DNA of 64,000 nt from Wagnerdoeblera intermedia (lineage in GTDB: Bacteria > Pseudomonadota > Alphaproteobacteria > Rhodobacterales > Rhodobacteraceae). Made by a program: the position numbers and the translations under genes. Under the pieces are notes generated by a model. That model had not been told where the DNA came from, made no database searches, and saw only the letters and a program-made list of their open reading frames with translations. Shown piece after piece: positions 43,473 through 51,472 of the stretch (its first letter is position 1; every line of letters starts with the position of its first letter). The DNA lies in assembly GCF_042647465.1 (NCBI RefSeq), contig NZ_JBHRVN010000008.1, one strand, 5' to 3'.

Positions 43473-44489
43473 ATGAAAAAGACCATCGCCCTGCTGGGCA
43501 TGACCGCTATGAGCGCAATTTTTGCCGCCTCGGGGGCAACTGCGCAGGAATTTCGCCTGAATTTCGGGCATTATCTGTCGAACTCGCCCTTCGTGAAAGT
43601 TGAGCAGGATTTCGCGGCCCGTGTGGAAGAGCGCACCAACGGCCGGGTGAAAATCAACATCGTCTACTCGGGCGGTCTGGGGAAAGATTCGGAACTGCTG
43701 GGCCTCGTGGGTCGCGGTGCGATCGATCTGGCCGGCGTTGTGCCGGGCTATTACGGCGATCAGCTGCTTTACTCCAAGGCGCTGCAGACCCCCTTCGTTT
43801 TCAATAGCCCTGCACAGGCCATTGAAATCGCGGATTATTCTTTCGCAGAACTGCAGCCCTTCAAAGATGAGATGGCGCGTCTGGGCATCCACCGTCTCTT
43901 CCACCAGCCGGTCGACAGCTATTACATGACCGGCAAAACGGCAGACTGCCAGGACCCGGAAAAACTGGCGGGTAAGAAAATCCGCAGCTTCGGCGCGCTG
44001 ATCCCGCATATGATGACGGCCGTGGGTGCAACCCCCGTCACCGTGCCGCCGGGTGATCTTTATGAAGCCGTTGACCGTGGCACCATCGATTACTCCTTCG
44101 TGAACATGGGCAATATCGACGCCTACCGCCTTTATGAAGCAGGCAAATTCTCCTGCGGTCCGGCGATGTCGATTGCAGGCCACATGGTCGTGATCTCGGA
44201 CCGCACCTGGAAGCGTCTGCCCGCTGACATTCAGCAGGTCATCACCGAAGAGGCCGCCGCAGCCCAGGTTGCCTATGTTGAGTGGAGCAACACCCACGTT
44301 GCAGGCGCGGTTGAGCGCGTGAAAGCCGGTGGCGGCGAAATCCTGGAGCTGAGCCCCGAGGCTCTGGCCGCCTGGAAAGCGAAGACCCCCGATCTGCTCG
44401 ACGTCTGGGTTGAGGATCTGAAAGGGCGCGGTCAGGGCGACCAGGCGGCGGAAGTCGCAAAGGCCTGGCGCGAGCGCACCGCGCAATAA
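43473..44489 (+). CDS. TRAP transporter substrate-binding protein (DctP type)
   Basis: A 338-residue periplasmic binding protein. The signal peptide is MKKTIALLGMTAMSAIFAASGATAQ. The mature part has EFRLNFGHYLSNSPFVKVEQDFAARVEERTNGRVKINIVYSGGLGKDSELLGLVGRGAIDLAGVVPGYYGD and the ligand-arginine region LAGKKIRSFGALIPHMMTAVGATPVTVPPGDLYEAVDRGTIDYSFVNMGN. An open frame runs far upstream but this is a GC artefact over the antisense fusion gene; the signal peptide fixes the start. The Shine-Dalgarno sequence is weak (GAGAG). With tcuAB opposite, a di- or tricarboxylate ligand is likely. Confidence 0.92.
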   Translation: MKKTIALLGMTAMSAIFAASGATAQEFRLNFGHYLSNSPFVKVEQDFAARVEERTNGRVKINIVYSGGLGKDSELLGLVGRGAIDLAGVVPGYYGDQLLYSKALQTPFVFNSPAQAIEIADYSFAELQPFKDEMARLGIHRLFHQPVDSYYMTGKTADCQDPEKLAGKKIRSFGALIPHMMTAVGATPVTVPPGDLYEAVDRGTIDYSFVNMGNIDAYRLYEAGKFSCGPAMSIAGHMVVISDRTWKRLPADIQQVITEEAAAAQVAYVEWSNTHVAGAVERVKAGGGEILELSPEALAAWKAKTPDLLDVWVEDLKGRGQGDQAAEVAKAWRERTAQ

Positions 44490-44526
44490 GCGCGCTTCGG
44501 CCTTAACCTGACAAACGGAGACCGGG

Positions 44527-45024
44527 ATGAAAACTCTCATCGAAAAACTGGCGGTATTTTCTGTCGCGCTCGGCAGCATCGGGCTGTTGCTTTCCATGCT
44601 GCTGAGTGTTGCGGATGTCGTCGGCACCCAACTTGGAAGTCCGGTCTCCGGTGCACTGGAGTTTACCGAAAGCACCATGGTTCTCGTCGTCTTCGGCGGC
44701 ATCACCTGGGCGCAGATCCGGCGCAGCCATATCCGCGTCGAACTGGTCTATATGCAGGTCGGCAAAAAGATGCGCTCGGTGATGGATATCATCACCTCCC
44801 TCGCGGGCATCGCATTTTTCATTCTGCTAGCCTGGCAGGGCGGGGTTGAGGCGGTCTATGCTTGGGAAATCGGCGAGTCGACCTCGGGTCTTGTGGCCTT
44901 CCCGATCTGGCCCGCTCGCTGGATCCTGGTCTTCGGCTCTGCCCTGATGATCCTGCAGCTGCTGATCGATCTTTGGTACGACCTGACCAACTTCGGAAAC
45001 CCGCATGAGCTGGAATTCGGCTGA
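44527..45024 (+). CDS. TRAP transporter small permease (DctQ type)
   Basis: A 165-residue four-helix protein: helices near residues 8-30, 45-66, 85-107 and 132-154. The conserved motif is ALEFTESTMVLVVFGGITWAQIRRSHIRVELVYMQVGKKMR. It starts 37 bases after the binding protein, with CGGAG in front. It belongs to the dctPQM set. Confidence 0.87.
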   Translation: MKTLIEKLAVFSVALGSIGLLLSMLLSVADVVGTQLGSPVSGALEFTESTMVLVVFGGITWAQIRRSHIRVELVYMQVGKKMRSVMDIITSLAGIAFFILLAWQGGVEAVYAWEIGESTSGLVAFPIWPARWILVFGSALMILQLLIDLWYDLTNFGNPHELEFG

Positions 45025-45115
45025 CCCCCGTTAAACTGCCGGGCTCCGCCGCGCGCCTTAAGGGCTGTGGCGGTGTCCGGGACCTGCCAGAAACTTCCAT
45101 TGGGGGCCTGCCCAG

Positions 45116-46426
45116 ATGTTCGATCCAGCCACCGCAGCCATTATTACGATTGGTCTGCTGTTTTTTCTGATGATTGCCGGTGTCCATATCGGCGTCGCCA
45201 TGGGCCTTTGCGGCGTCCTTGGCATCTATCTGACCATGGGCGAATTTGCGGCCCTGGCCCAGGCGGGCTCGGTGCCCTTTGCCACCGTCAACAGCTTTAC
45301 CCTTGCGGTGATCCCGCTCTTTATCCTGATGGGCTCTCTGGCCACCCAGGCGCGGCTGACCACCGATCTTTATGCCGCCGCCTATAACTGGTTCTCAAAG
45401 ATGCCCGGCGGTCTGGCCATGACCACGACCATTGCTTCGGCAGCTTTTGGTGCGGCTTCGGGCTCGACCATGGTGAACGCAGCCGTTTTCACCAAGATGG
45501 CCATGCCCGAGATGACCACCGCGGGCTATGACAAGCGTCTCTCCTCAGGCGCGATTGCCTCTGCCGGTGTGCTCTCAGCCATGATCCCGCCCTCGGTTCT
45601 CATGGTGATCTATGCCATCACCACTGAGCAGTCGGTCGGCAAAATGCTGATCGCGGGCATTGTGCCGGGCATCATGACCGCCGTCCTCTTCCTGCTCTGC
45701 ATCTATGTCTGGGCTAAACTGAAGCCTGAACATGCGCCGATGCCCGAGCATAACGTGACGATGAAAGAGAAAATCGGCTCGCTGAAGAACACCTGGGGGA
45801 TTCTGCTGCTCTTTGGCGTGGTGATCGGCGGCATCTACGGCGGCTGGTTCATCCCGACCTATGCCGGTGCGGTTGGGGCTTTCGGGGCCTTCCTTCTGGT
45901 CTTTTACAAGCGCCGCGCGAGCCTCAAGACCCTGCGCGAGACCTTCCTTGAGGCCATCATGTCCTCGGCCACGATCTTCCTTGTGGTCTTTGGCGGGATG
46001 CTCTTTGCGCGCTTCCTGACCTATACCGGCCTGGTCGCGACGGTCTCGGACTGGCTGATCCTGCAGGATCTGGCACCCTTCGCCTATCTGCTGGCCTTCG
46101 GGATCCTGTTTCTGATCCTGGGCTGCTTCATTGAGCCGATCGCCATCATGGTGATGACGCTGCCGGTGATGTTCCCGGTGATGATGAACGTGGGCTATGA
46201 CCCGATCTGGCTGGGTGTTGTGGTCATCAAGATGTGCGAGATCTCTCTCATCACGCCGCCCGTGGGGCTGAACGTCTTTGTGGTGCGCTCCTCCTCGCCG
46301 GTGCCGCTGCGCCTTGAGCAGGTGTTCGCAGGCGTCACCCCCTTCATCGCAATGGAAGTTCTGTCGCTTGGCCTGCTGATCATGTTCCCGGCCATCGTGA
46401 CCTGGCTGCCCTCGATGATCGGCTGA
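45116..46426 (+). CDS. TRAP transporter large permease (DctM type)
   Basis: A 436-residue DctM subunit. Family motifs are IPLFILMGSLATQARLTTDLYAAAYNWF, AAFGAASGSTMVNAAVFTKMAMPEMTTAGYDKRLSSGAIASAGVLSAMIPPSVLMVIYAITTEQS and IKMCEISLITPPVGLNVFVVRSSSP. It is separated from dctQ by 91 bases, which hold no gene. The PrpD gene follows 19 bases later, in the same operon. Confidence 0.9.
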   Translation: MFDPATAAIITIGLLFFLMIAGVHIGVAMGLCGVLGIYLTMGEFAALAQAGSVPFATVNSFTLAVIPLFILMGSLATQARLTTDLYAAAYNWFSKMPGGLAMTTTIASAAFGAASGSTMVNAAVFTKMAMPEMTTAGYDKRLSSGAIASAGVLSAMIPPSVLMVIYAITTEQSVGKMLIAGIVPGIMTAVLFLLCIYVWAKLKPEHAPMPEHNVTMKEKIGSLKNTWGILLLFGVVIGGIYGGWFIPTYAGAVGAFGAFLLVFYKRRASLKTLRETFLEAIMSSATIFLVVFGGMLFARFLTYTGLVATVSDWLILQDLAPFAYLLAFGILFLILGCFIEPIAIMVMTLPVMFPVMMNVGYDPIWLGVVVIKMCEISLITPPVGLNVFVVRSSSPVPLRLEQVFAGVTPFIAMEVLSLGLLIMFPAIVTWLPSMIG

Positions 46427-46445
46427 TCGGACAAGGAGTTCACAG

Positions 46446-47834
46446 ATGAGCACGCCCGTTACCCCTGAGATCCATGAGGCCGTGGCCTCTGCTCTGAAAA
46501 CCCTGACAGCGCGGACCGCCGCGCTGACATGGGAGGATCTGCCCGAGGATATCCGCATTCGTGCGGCGCGGGTGTTCTGCGACGATCTCGCCTCCATGGT
46601 GGTGGCGGGGGCTGAGCCGGAGCTTGCCGCGCTGCGCGAGGGTCTGGCCCGTGTGGCGGGCGTGGCTGAGGCTTCGGTCCTTGACGGCAGCCGCCCGGTG
46701 CTGCGGATGGACCGCTATTCGGCGGCTCTGGCCAACGGATCGGCGGCGGACTGGGCTGAACTCGATGGCGGCTACCGCGCCGTTGTCTGTCATGCCGCGC
46801 TGTACTGCATCCCGGCCCTGCTGGCCGAAGGAGAGGCCAGCGGCGCGACTTTGCGCGAGATGCTTCTCGCCCTCGTCGCGGGCTATGAGACGGTGGCGCG
46901 GGTTGCCCATGCCTTCAGCTTCCCCGGCCTCGTGCTGCATCCCCATGGAGGGCTGGCCACGGTGGGGGCGGCTGCGGCGGTGGCGAAACTGCGTGGTGTC
47001 GATGCGGAGACGGCCTTCAAGGCCATCACCACCGCCGCTACGCTCTGTCTGCCGGGGCCCTTCAATCACGCGGTCTCCGGGGCGCTGATCCGCAATATCT
47101 GGCCCGGGCTTTGTGCGCAGAACGGTATCCGGGCAGTGGACTGGGCACCGGTGGGTCTGACCGGCTCTCCCTGGTCGCTGACGGAGGTTTTCGCCGATAT
47201 CTTCGGCGGTGAAACCCGCGCGGAGGCGCTGACCGAAGGGCTTGGGGAAGACTGGAAAATCGCCGGTGGCTATCACAAAATGCATGCCTGCTGCCAATAT
47301 GCGCATTCCACCGTTGAGGCCGTTCTGAAGGCCACTTCCGGGCGTGGCATTGCGGCGTCTGAGGTGGCGGGGATTGAGGTGGCGACCCATTGGAAAGGCC
47401 GCAAACTCGACCGTCCGCAGCCCGAGACCAGCCTTGCGGCGAAATTCTCGATCCAGCATATCGCGGTCAGCACGCTTCTGAAGGGGCATGCGGGGGCTTC
47501 GGCCTTTGACCGGGCCTCGCTTTCCGATCCCGATATGGTGGCGCTGCGCGAGCGGGTTAAGATCAGCGCTTATCCGCAGGAACTGCCCTGGCCCAACGAC
47601 CGCCCGGCGCTGGTGCGGATCACGCTGAAGAGTGGTGAAATTCTCGAGGGCGAATGCCTGAGCGCCCCCGGCGGCGCGGACCAGCCCTTCTCAGATGAGG
47701 CGATCACCGGTAAAATCCTCGGCAACCTCAGCGCCTGGCCCGCGGCAGAAAACGGGATCCGCGCGATCCTTGCGCTTGATCCCACGCGGCTTTCGGCCCC
47801 CTGGGCCGAAACGCTTGCTGAACTGACCGCCTGA
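46446..47834 (+). CDS. MmgE/PrpD family protein (2)
   Basis: A 462-residue MmgE/PrpD protein. Visible family parts are the helical start (LPEDIRIRAARVFCDDLASMVVAG), YSAALANGSAADWAELDGGYRAVVCHAALYCIPALLAEGEASG, the central PGPFNHAVSGALIRNIWPGLCAQNGIRAVDWAPVGLTGSP and GGYHKMHACCQYAHSTVEAVLKA. AAGGAG precedes the start. It is the last gene of the TRAP operon and is followed by a strong terminator. Given tcuAB next to it, it could dehydrate or isomerise the acid brought in by the transporter, but no substrate can be read from the sequence. Confidence 0.87.
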   Translation: MSTPVTPEIHEAVASALKTLTARTAALTWEDLPEDIRIRAARVFCDDLASMVVAGAEPELAALREGLARVAGVAEASVLDGSRPVLRMDRYSAALANGSAADWAELDGGYRAVVCHAALYCIPALLAEGEASGATLREMLLALVAGYETVARVAHAFSFPGLVLHPHGGLATVGAAAAVAKLRGVDAETAFKAITTAATLCLPGPFNHAVSGALIRNIWPGLCAQNGIRAVDWAPVGLTGSPWSLTEVFADIFGGETRAEALTEGLGEDWKIAGGYHKMHACCQYAHSTVEAVLKATSGRGIAASEVAGIEVATHWKGRKLDRPQPETSLAAKFSIQHIAVSTLLKGHAGASAFDRASLSDPDMVALRERVKISAYPQELPWPNDRPALVRITLKSGEILEGECLSAPGGADQPFSDEAITGKILGNLSAWPAAENGIRAILALDPTRLSAPWAETLAELTA

Positions 47835-47853
47835 GCGGCACCAGAATGCAACA

Positions 47854-47879
47854 GCCGCCCGGGAAACCGGGCGGCTTTT
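47854..47879 (+). terminator. Rho-independent terminator of the TRAP-prpD operon
   Basis: A 9-bp perfect stem GCCGCCCGG / CCGGGCGGC with a GAAA tetraloop and TTTT directly after, 20 bases past the PrpD stop. Confidence 0.9.
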
Positions 47880-47937
47880 CATATCTGCGCGGCCCTGAAG
47901 GGGTTCTTTCCCTGTTAAAGATCTGCCCGGCCCCCGC

Positions 47938-47974
47938 AAAAAAAGCCCCCCGGACCACGCGGCCGGGGGGCTTT
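47938..47974 (-). terminator. Rho-independent terminator of the tcuAB operon
   Basis: A 12-bp perfect stem AAAGCCCCCCGG / CCGGGGGGCTTT. On the minus strand it ends in a run of seven or more Ts. It lies 20 bases beyond the tcuB stop. Confidence 0.88.
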
Positions 47975-47993
47975 CTGGACATCTGCGGGCCTG

Positions 47994-49061
47994 TCAGGCG
48001 CCGCGTTTTTTCTGCTCTTCGATGATAAGCGCCGACAGGCGGAAGAAGCCATGCACCATCTTTGAGTAGGGCAGCAGCAGAAAGAGCGTCATCACCGTCC
48101 CCAGATGCAAAGCCAGCAGCGCCGTCACCAGCCCGGTTCCGGTGGCCGCGTAAAGCGCAAGCCCCGTGGCCGAAACCAGGACCAGCAGCACCACAAAGGC
48201 CATCTCGCCGCCCCACACGCGGGCAGCCCCGAGCGAGGGGTCGGCCTTCAGCTTCAGCCGGATCATCTCAACCCCGCCCAGAACCATCAGCAGACCGCCC
48301 GGAATCCCCAGCAGTTTCGGCGCGCTGAAAAGCCCGTAGGGCGCGGGCATCGCCAGCAGATAATGCATGAGCGTCGCCACAGAGGTCGCGGCAAAGCACA
48401 AAAGAAAGCCATACATCACCGCCTGATGCGCAAAGCGGCGGCCCTGGCTGTAGCGGTCCTCTTTCTCAAAATTGCAGCCCTCGCCATGGCCGCCAGCCAG
48501 GTTCTTCATCTTCGCGACCGAAGCAAAAGCCTCCTTCAGATCACTCAGACGAATGCAGCTGCCCCCGGTTTCGCGCCAATAGCTGCGCAGACCAAGTGCG
48601 ACCAGAAAAAGCGGCAGGAGAAACGCCGGCAGGAACAGCGCCACCAGAGTGTTATGCGAAAAGACCGCGTAAAAACCGCCCTCGCCGCCCGATTTCGCCG
48701 CCATGAAAAAACCTGCGATGAGAAGCACCATAAGTCCCATGATCGCCACGCCATGCGCGTGAAAGGCTTTCGCGAAAGCGGCGGGCTTTACATGACGCTC
48801 CCAGCTGTCCTGGCGGACATTGGCCAGCGCGGCGGGGACGTTGAGATCAAACTCATGCGGCGGCACATATTGGCAGGAGTATGAGCAGCCCCGGCAGTTG
48901 TGGCAGAGGTTCGCCAGGTGGCTCAGCGTGCCGTCGGAGAAGGCCTTATCGCGGGTCATCGCCGGAAAGACCGCGCAGAAGCCCTCGCAATAACGGCAGG
49001 CGTTGCAGATCTCGATCTGGCGGCGGGCTTCCGCCATGAGGTCAGGGGTTTCAAAGGACAT
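47994..49061 (-). CDS. tcuB: Tricarballylate utilisation protein TcuB (CitB-like, Fe-S membrane protein)
   Basis: A 355-residue protein. Two cysteine clusters at the N-terminus, CNACRYCEGFC (residues about 20-30) and CHNCRGCSYSC (about 53-63), would bind [4Fe-4S] clusters. About six membrane helices follow, from AIMGLMVLLIAGFFMAA to LHLGTVMTLFLLLPYSKMVHGF, with histidines suited to heme binding. In TcuB/CobZ proteins this domain re-oxidises the FADH2 of TcuA and passes electrons to the quinone pool. The start overlaps the tcuA stop by 11 bases. Length fits TcuB. Confidence 0.9.
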   Translation of the reverse strand: MSFETPDLMAEARRQIEICNACRYCEGFCAVFPAMTRDKAFSDGTLSHLANLCHNCRGCSYSCQYVPPHEFDLNVPAALANVRQDSWERHVKPAAFAKAFHAHGVAIMGLMVLLIAGFFMAAKSGGEGGFYAVFSHNTLVALFLPAFLLPLFLVALGLRSYWRETGGSCIRLSDLKEAFASVAKMKNLAGGHGEGCNFEKEDRYSQGRRFAHQAVMYGFLLCFAATSVATLMHYLLAMPAPYGLFSAPKLLGIPGGLLMVLGGVEMIRLKLKADPSLGAARVWGGEMAFVVLLVLVSATGLALYAATGTGLVTALLALHLGTVMTLFLLLPYSKMVHGFFRLSALIIEEQKKRGA

Positions 49062-50484
49062 GAGCGGCGGCCTCCCGGCCTGCGATGCGACCAAAAACGG
49101 TGCCGATGGTCATACCAAAACCGGCCAGATAGCCCTGGCCAAGAATAGAGCCTGCGATCATCTCGCCCGCAGACCAGACGTTTTTCAGCGGACCATGGGC
49201 GTGCTGAACCTGCGCGGTGTCAGAAACCCGCAGCCCGAGATAGGTGAAGGTCACGCCCGGGCGCAGCGAATAGCCATAGAAAGGCGCCTCGGTGATCGGG
49301 CGGGCCCAGTTGGTTTTCGGCGGGCTTAAGCCTTCGGTCGCAAGGCCGTCGCGCTCGGTCGGGTGGAAGGTGCCGGGCCGGGTGGCGGCGTTGAATTCAG
49401 CCACGCGGGCGGCAAGCTTCTCACCGTCAAGGCCGAGCTTTTGGCCCAGCTCTTCGATGGTATCGGCCTTCACCGGCGGAAAGACCGAGGGCATGAACAG
49501 ATCGAGAGAGCGGCTGTCGATCACCGAATAACCCACCTGATCGGGCTGGGCAGCCACCAGGCGGCCCCAGATTGCATAGCGCTTGGGCCAGGTGTCCTCA
49601 CCCTCATCGTAGAACCGCTCGCAGTTTTTGTTCACCACGATCGAGAAAGGCACACAATCCAGCCGCGTGCAGATGCCGCCGTCGAATTTCGGCGCCCGCC
49701 CGTCGATGGCCACGCAGTGACACTGGGTCGGATCGCCCACCGTCAGCGCGCCCTGATCGATCATATCTTTCAAGACCACACCGCGGTTATAAGGCGTGCC
49801 GCGGATCAGGAAATTCGCAGCCGCTGGCCCCCAGGCCCGGGTCAGCCACTCCAGATCGGACTGAAATCCCCCTGAGGCCAGGACCACCGATTTGCCGCGG
49901 ATCTGCTCAACCGGGCCGCCTTTGACCGAGACGTCAACATGGGTGAAGGTATCACCCTCCATGCCGATATGGCTGACCTGCGCCTCATAGATCACGCTGA
50001 CGCCGAGGTCTTCGCAGGTGTTGTAATAGGCGTTCACCAGGGATTTGCCGCCGCCGAGAAAGAACGCATTCGTCCGCGAGAGTGAGAGTGTGCCCGAAAG
50101 TGAGGGCTGAAAGCGCACGCCATGGGCCTCCATCCAGGGCAGGCATTCCTCTGAGGTGCGGATCGCAAGGCGGGCGAGATGCTCATCGGTCTGGCCTTTG
50201 GTCACCAAAAGCAGATCGTTGAAATATTCCTCTTCGCCGTAGCTGCCGGTCAGAACCGAAAGCGGCCCCTGGTGCATGCAGCGGAAGTTGCGGGTATGGC
50301 GCGAATTGCCGCCCCGGTAGGTCTTCGGCGCGCCCTCAAGAATGATGACCCGCGCGCCCGCCTCTGCCGCCGTGATCGCAGCGCAGAGCGCGGCATTGCC
50401 GCCCCCCACCACGACCACATCCCAAAGCCCGCCCGCATGGGGGCCCTTCCCGGTCAGATCCCGGGGTATCAGCTCTCTGCCCAT
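49051..50484 (-). CDS. tcuA: FAD-dependent tricarballylate dehydrogenase TcuA
   Basis: A 477-residue flavoprotein of the FAD_binding_2 family. The nucleotide fold is VVVVGGGNAALCAAITAAEAGARVIILEGAPKTYRGGNSRHTRNFRC. Specific TcuA-like parts are TNAFFLGGGKSLVNAYYNTCEDLGV and TQCHCVAIDGRAPKFDGGICTRLDCVPFSIVVNKNCERFYDEGED. The C-terminal YLGLRVSDTAQVQHAHGPLKNVWSAGEMIAGSILGQGYLAGFGMTIGTVFGRIAGREAA completes the fold. It oxidises tricarballylate to cis-aconitate in known systems. GGAG stands before the ATG. It is expressed with gntR upstream and tcuB downstream. Confidence 0.9.
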   Translation of the reverse strand: MGRELIPRDLTGKGPHAGGLWDVVVVGGGNAALCAAITAAEAGARVIILEGAPKTYRGGNSRHTRNFRCMHQGPLSVLTGSYGEEEYFNDLLLVTKGQTDEHLARLAIRTSEECLPWMEAHGVRFQPSLSGTLSLSRTNAFFLGGGKSLVNAYYNTCEDLGVSVIYEAQVSHIGMEGDTFTHVDVSVKGGPVEQIRGKSVVLASGGFQSDLEWLTRAWGPAAANFLIRGTPYNRGVVLKDMIDQGALTVGDPTQCHCVAIDGRAPKFDGGICTRLDCVPFSIVVNKNCERFYDEGEDTWPKRYAIWGRLVAAQPDQVGYSVIDSRSLDLFMPSVFPPVKADTIEELGQKLGLDGEKLAARVAEFNAATRPGTFHPTERDGLATEGLSPPKTNWARPITEAPFYGYSLRPGVTFTYLGLRVSDTAQVQHAHGPLKNVWSAGEMIAGSILGQGYLAGFGMTIGTVFGRIAGREAAAHVL

Positions 50485-50530
50485 TTGCTCCGTTATCCCT
50501 GATATCCGCTGCCTGTCCCTGATCGCGCGG

Positions 50531-51208
50531 TCAGTCGTGAAGGCCCCTGCTCAGGCGGTGCAGAACCTGCAGTCGCGCGGCATGGGCCCCTTCCATGTGG
50601 TGACGCATCGCGGCCTCCGCCGCCGCGCCGTCTGCGGCCTGAAGGGCGGCCAGGACGGCGTCGTGTTCCTGCGCGGCGATCTGACTGCGAGCGCTGTCCT
50701 GCAGGGTGCTTGGCCCCAGAAGCAGCAGCGTCTTTTGCAGACCCCGCATCGCGCGCTGCACAAAGCGGTTGCGCGAGGCCTCAAGCAGCAGCGCGTGAAA
50801 GGCATGGTTCAGCGCGCGGGCCGTGGTGTCATCTGCCGCCGCGTGAAAGAGCGCGTTGATCCGGGCGAGTTCTGCCAGTTCCGCCGCCCCCGCCATCCGG
50901 GCCGCAAGCCGGGCGGCGGTGCCTTCCAGCACGGCGCGCATCTCATAAAGCTCCATCACCTCGGTGTAATCGAGGCTGCGGATGGTGGCACCAAGGCGCG
51001 GCAGATGCACCACCAGTCCGTCCGCCTCCAGTAGCCGTATCGCCTCGCGCACCGGGGTCCGGGAATGGCCCAGCCGCTCTGCCAGTTCCACCTCGCGCAA
51101 TCGCGCGCCGGGCAGCAGCAGGCCCTCGGCGATCTCATCGAGAAGGCGTCGATAGACCAGCTGGCCCTGGGGGATTTCATCCGGCGAAGAGAGTGTTGAA
51201 TCGATCAT
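50531..51208 (-). CDS. GntR/FCD regulator of the tcu operon
   Basis: A 225-residue regulator if the ATG at 51208 is used; an ATG at 51226 is also in frame, and neither has a clear Shine-Dalgarno sequence. The winged helix is near residues 18-80 (YRRLLDEIAEGLLLPGARLREVELAERLGHSRTPVREAIRLLEADGLVVHLPRLGATIRSL). The FCD domain has LYEMRAVLEGTAARLAARM, NHAFHALLLEASRNRFV and EHDAVLAALQAADGAAAEAAMRHHME. It lies 46 bases ahead of tcuA in the same direction, so it is autoregulated with it. Salmonella uses a LysR regulator for tcu, so this is a different arrangement. Confidence 0.84.
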   Translation of the reverse strand: MIDSTLSSPDEIPQGQLVYRRLLDEIAEGLLLPGARLREVELAERLGHSRTPVREAIRLLEADGLVVHLPRLGATIRSLDYTEVMELYEMRAVLEGTAARLAARMAGAAELAELARINALFHAAADDTTARALNHAFHALLLEASRNRFVQRAMRGLQKTLLLLGPSTLQDSARSQIAAQEHDAVLAALQAADGAAAEAAMRHHMEGAHAARLQVLHRLSRGLHD

Positions 51209-51217
51209 GCATCCAAC

Positions 51218-51235
51218 TGTATCCATCTGGATGCA
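51218..51235. promoter_or_regulatory. Operator-like palindrome at the gntR(tcu) start
   Basis: TGTATCCA-TC-TGGATGCA, an 18-base palindrome with one mismatch. A further TGCATCCA at 51208-51215 pairs perfectly with the TGGATGCA arm. The site lies between or over the two possible start codons of the regulator. It fits an autoregulatory FCD-GntR site. Confidence 0.6.
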
Positions 51236-51254
51236 AAAGCGTCAAGCTTTTTGC

Positions 51255-51289
51255 GAACTGTTGACAGATCCACCCGCGACAAAGATCAT
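51255..51289 (+). promoter_or_regulatory. AACTGTTGACAGAT box with promoter elements before the aldehyde dehydrogenase
   Basis: The 14-mer AACTGTTGACAGAT (51256-51269) is identical to 34219-34232. It contains TTGACA (51261-51266); a spacing of 17 bases leads to GATCAT (51284-51289), a 4/6 match to the -10 consensus. Repressor binding would block the -35 box directly. The gene starts at 51473, leaving a long leader. Confidence 0.6.
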
Positions 51290-51472
51290 TTTCTCAGCAG
51301 AGCATCCCTGCCTCCGGTCTCTCCCCCAGGCGCTGCGACGGAGAGGCACTGAGGGACGGGTATTGCGATCGCCTGCGTTATGTTGTCACATGCGCGCGTT
51401 CCGTCAGGACCATCTGAGTCAGACGGTGCCCATTTCCGATCATGCACCGCCCGGCGGTCCCTGAGGTTTTCC

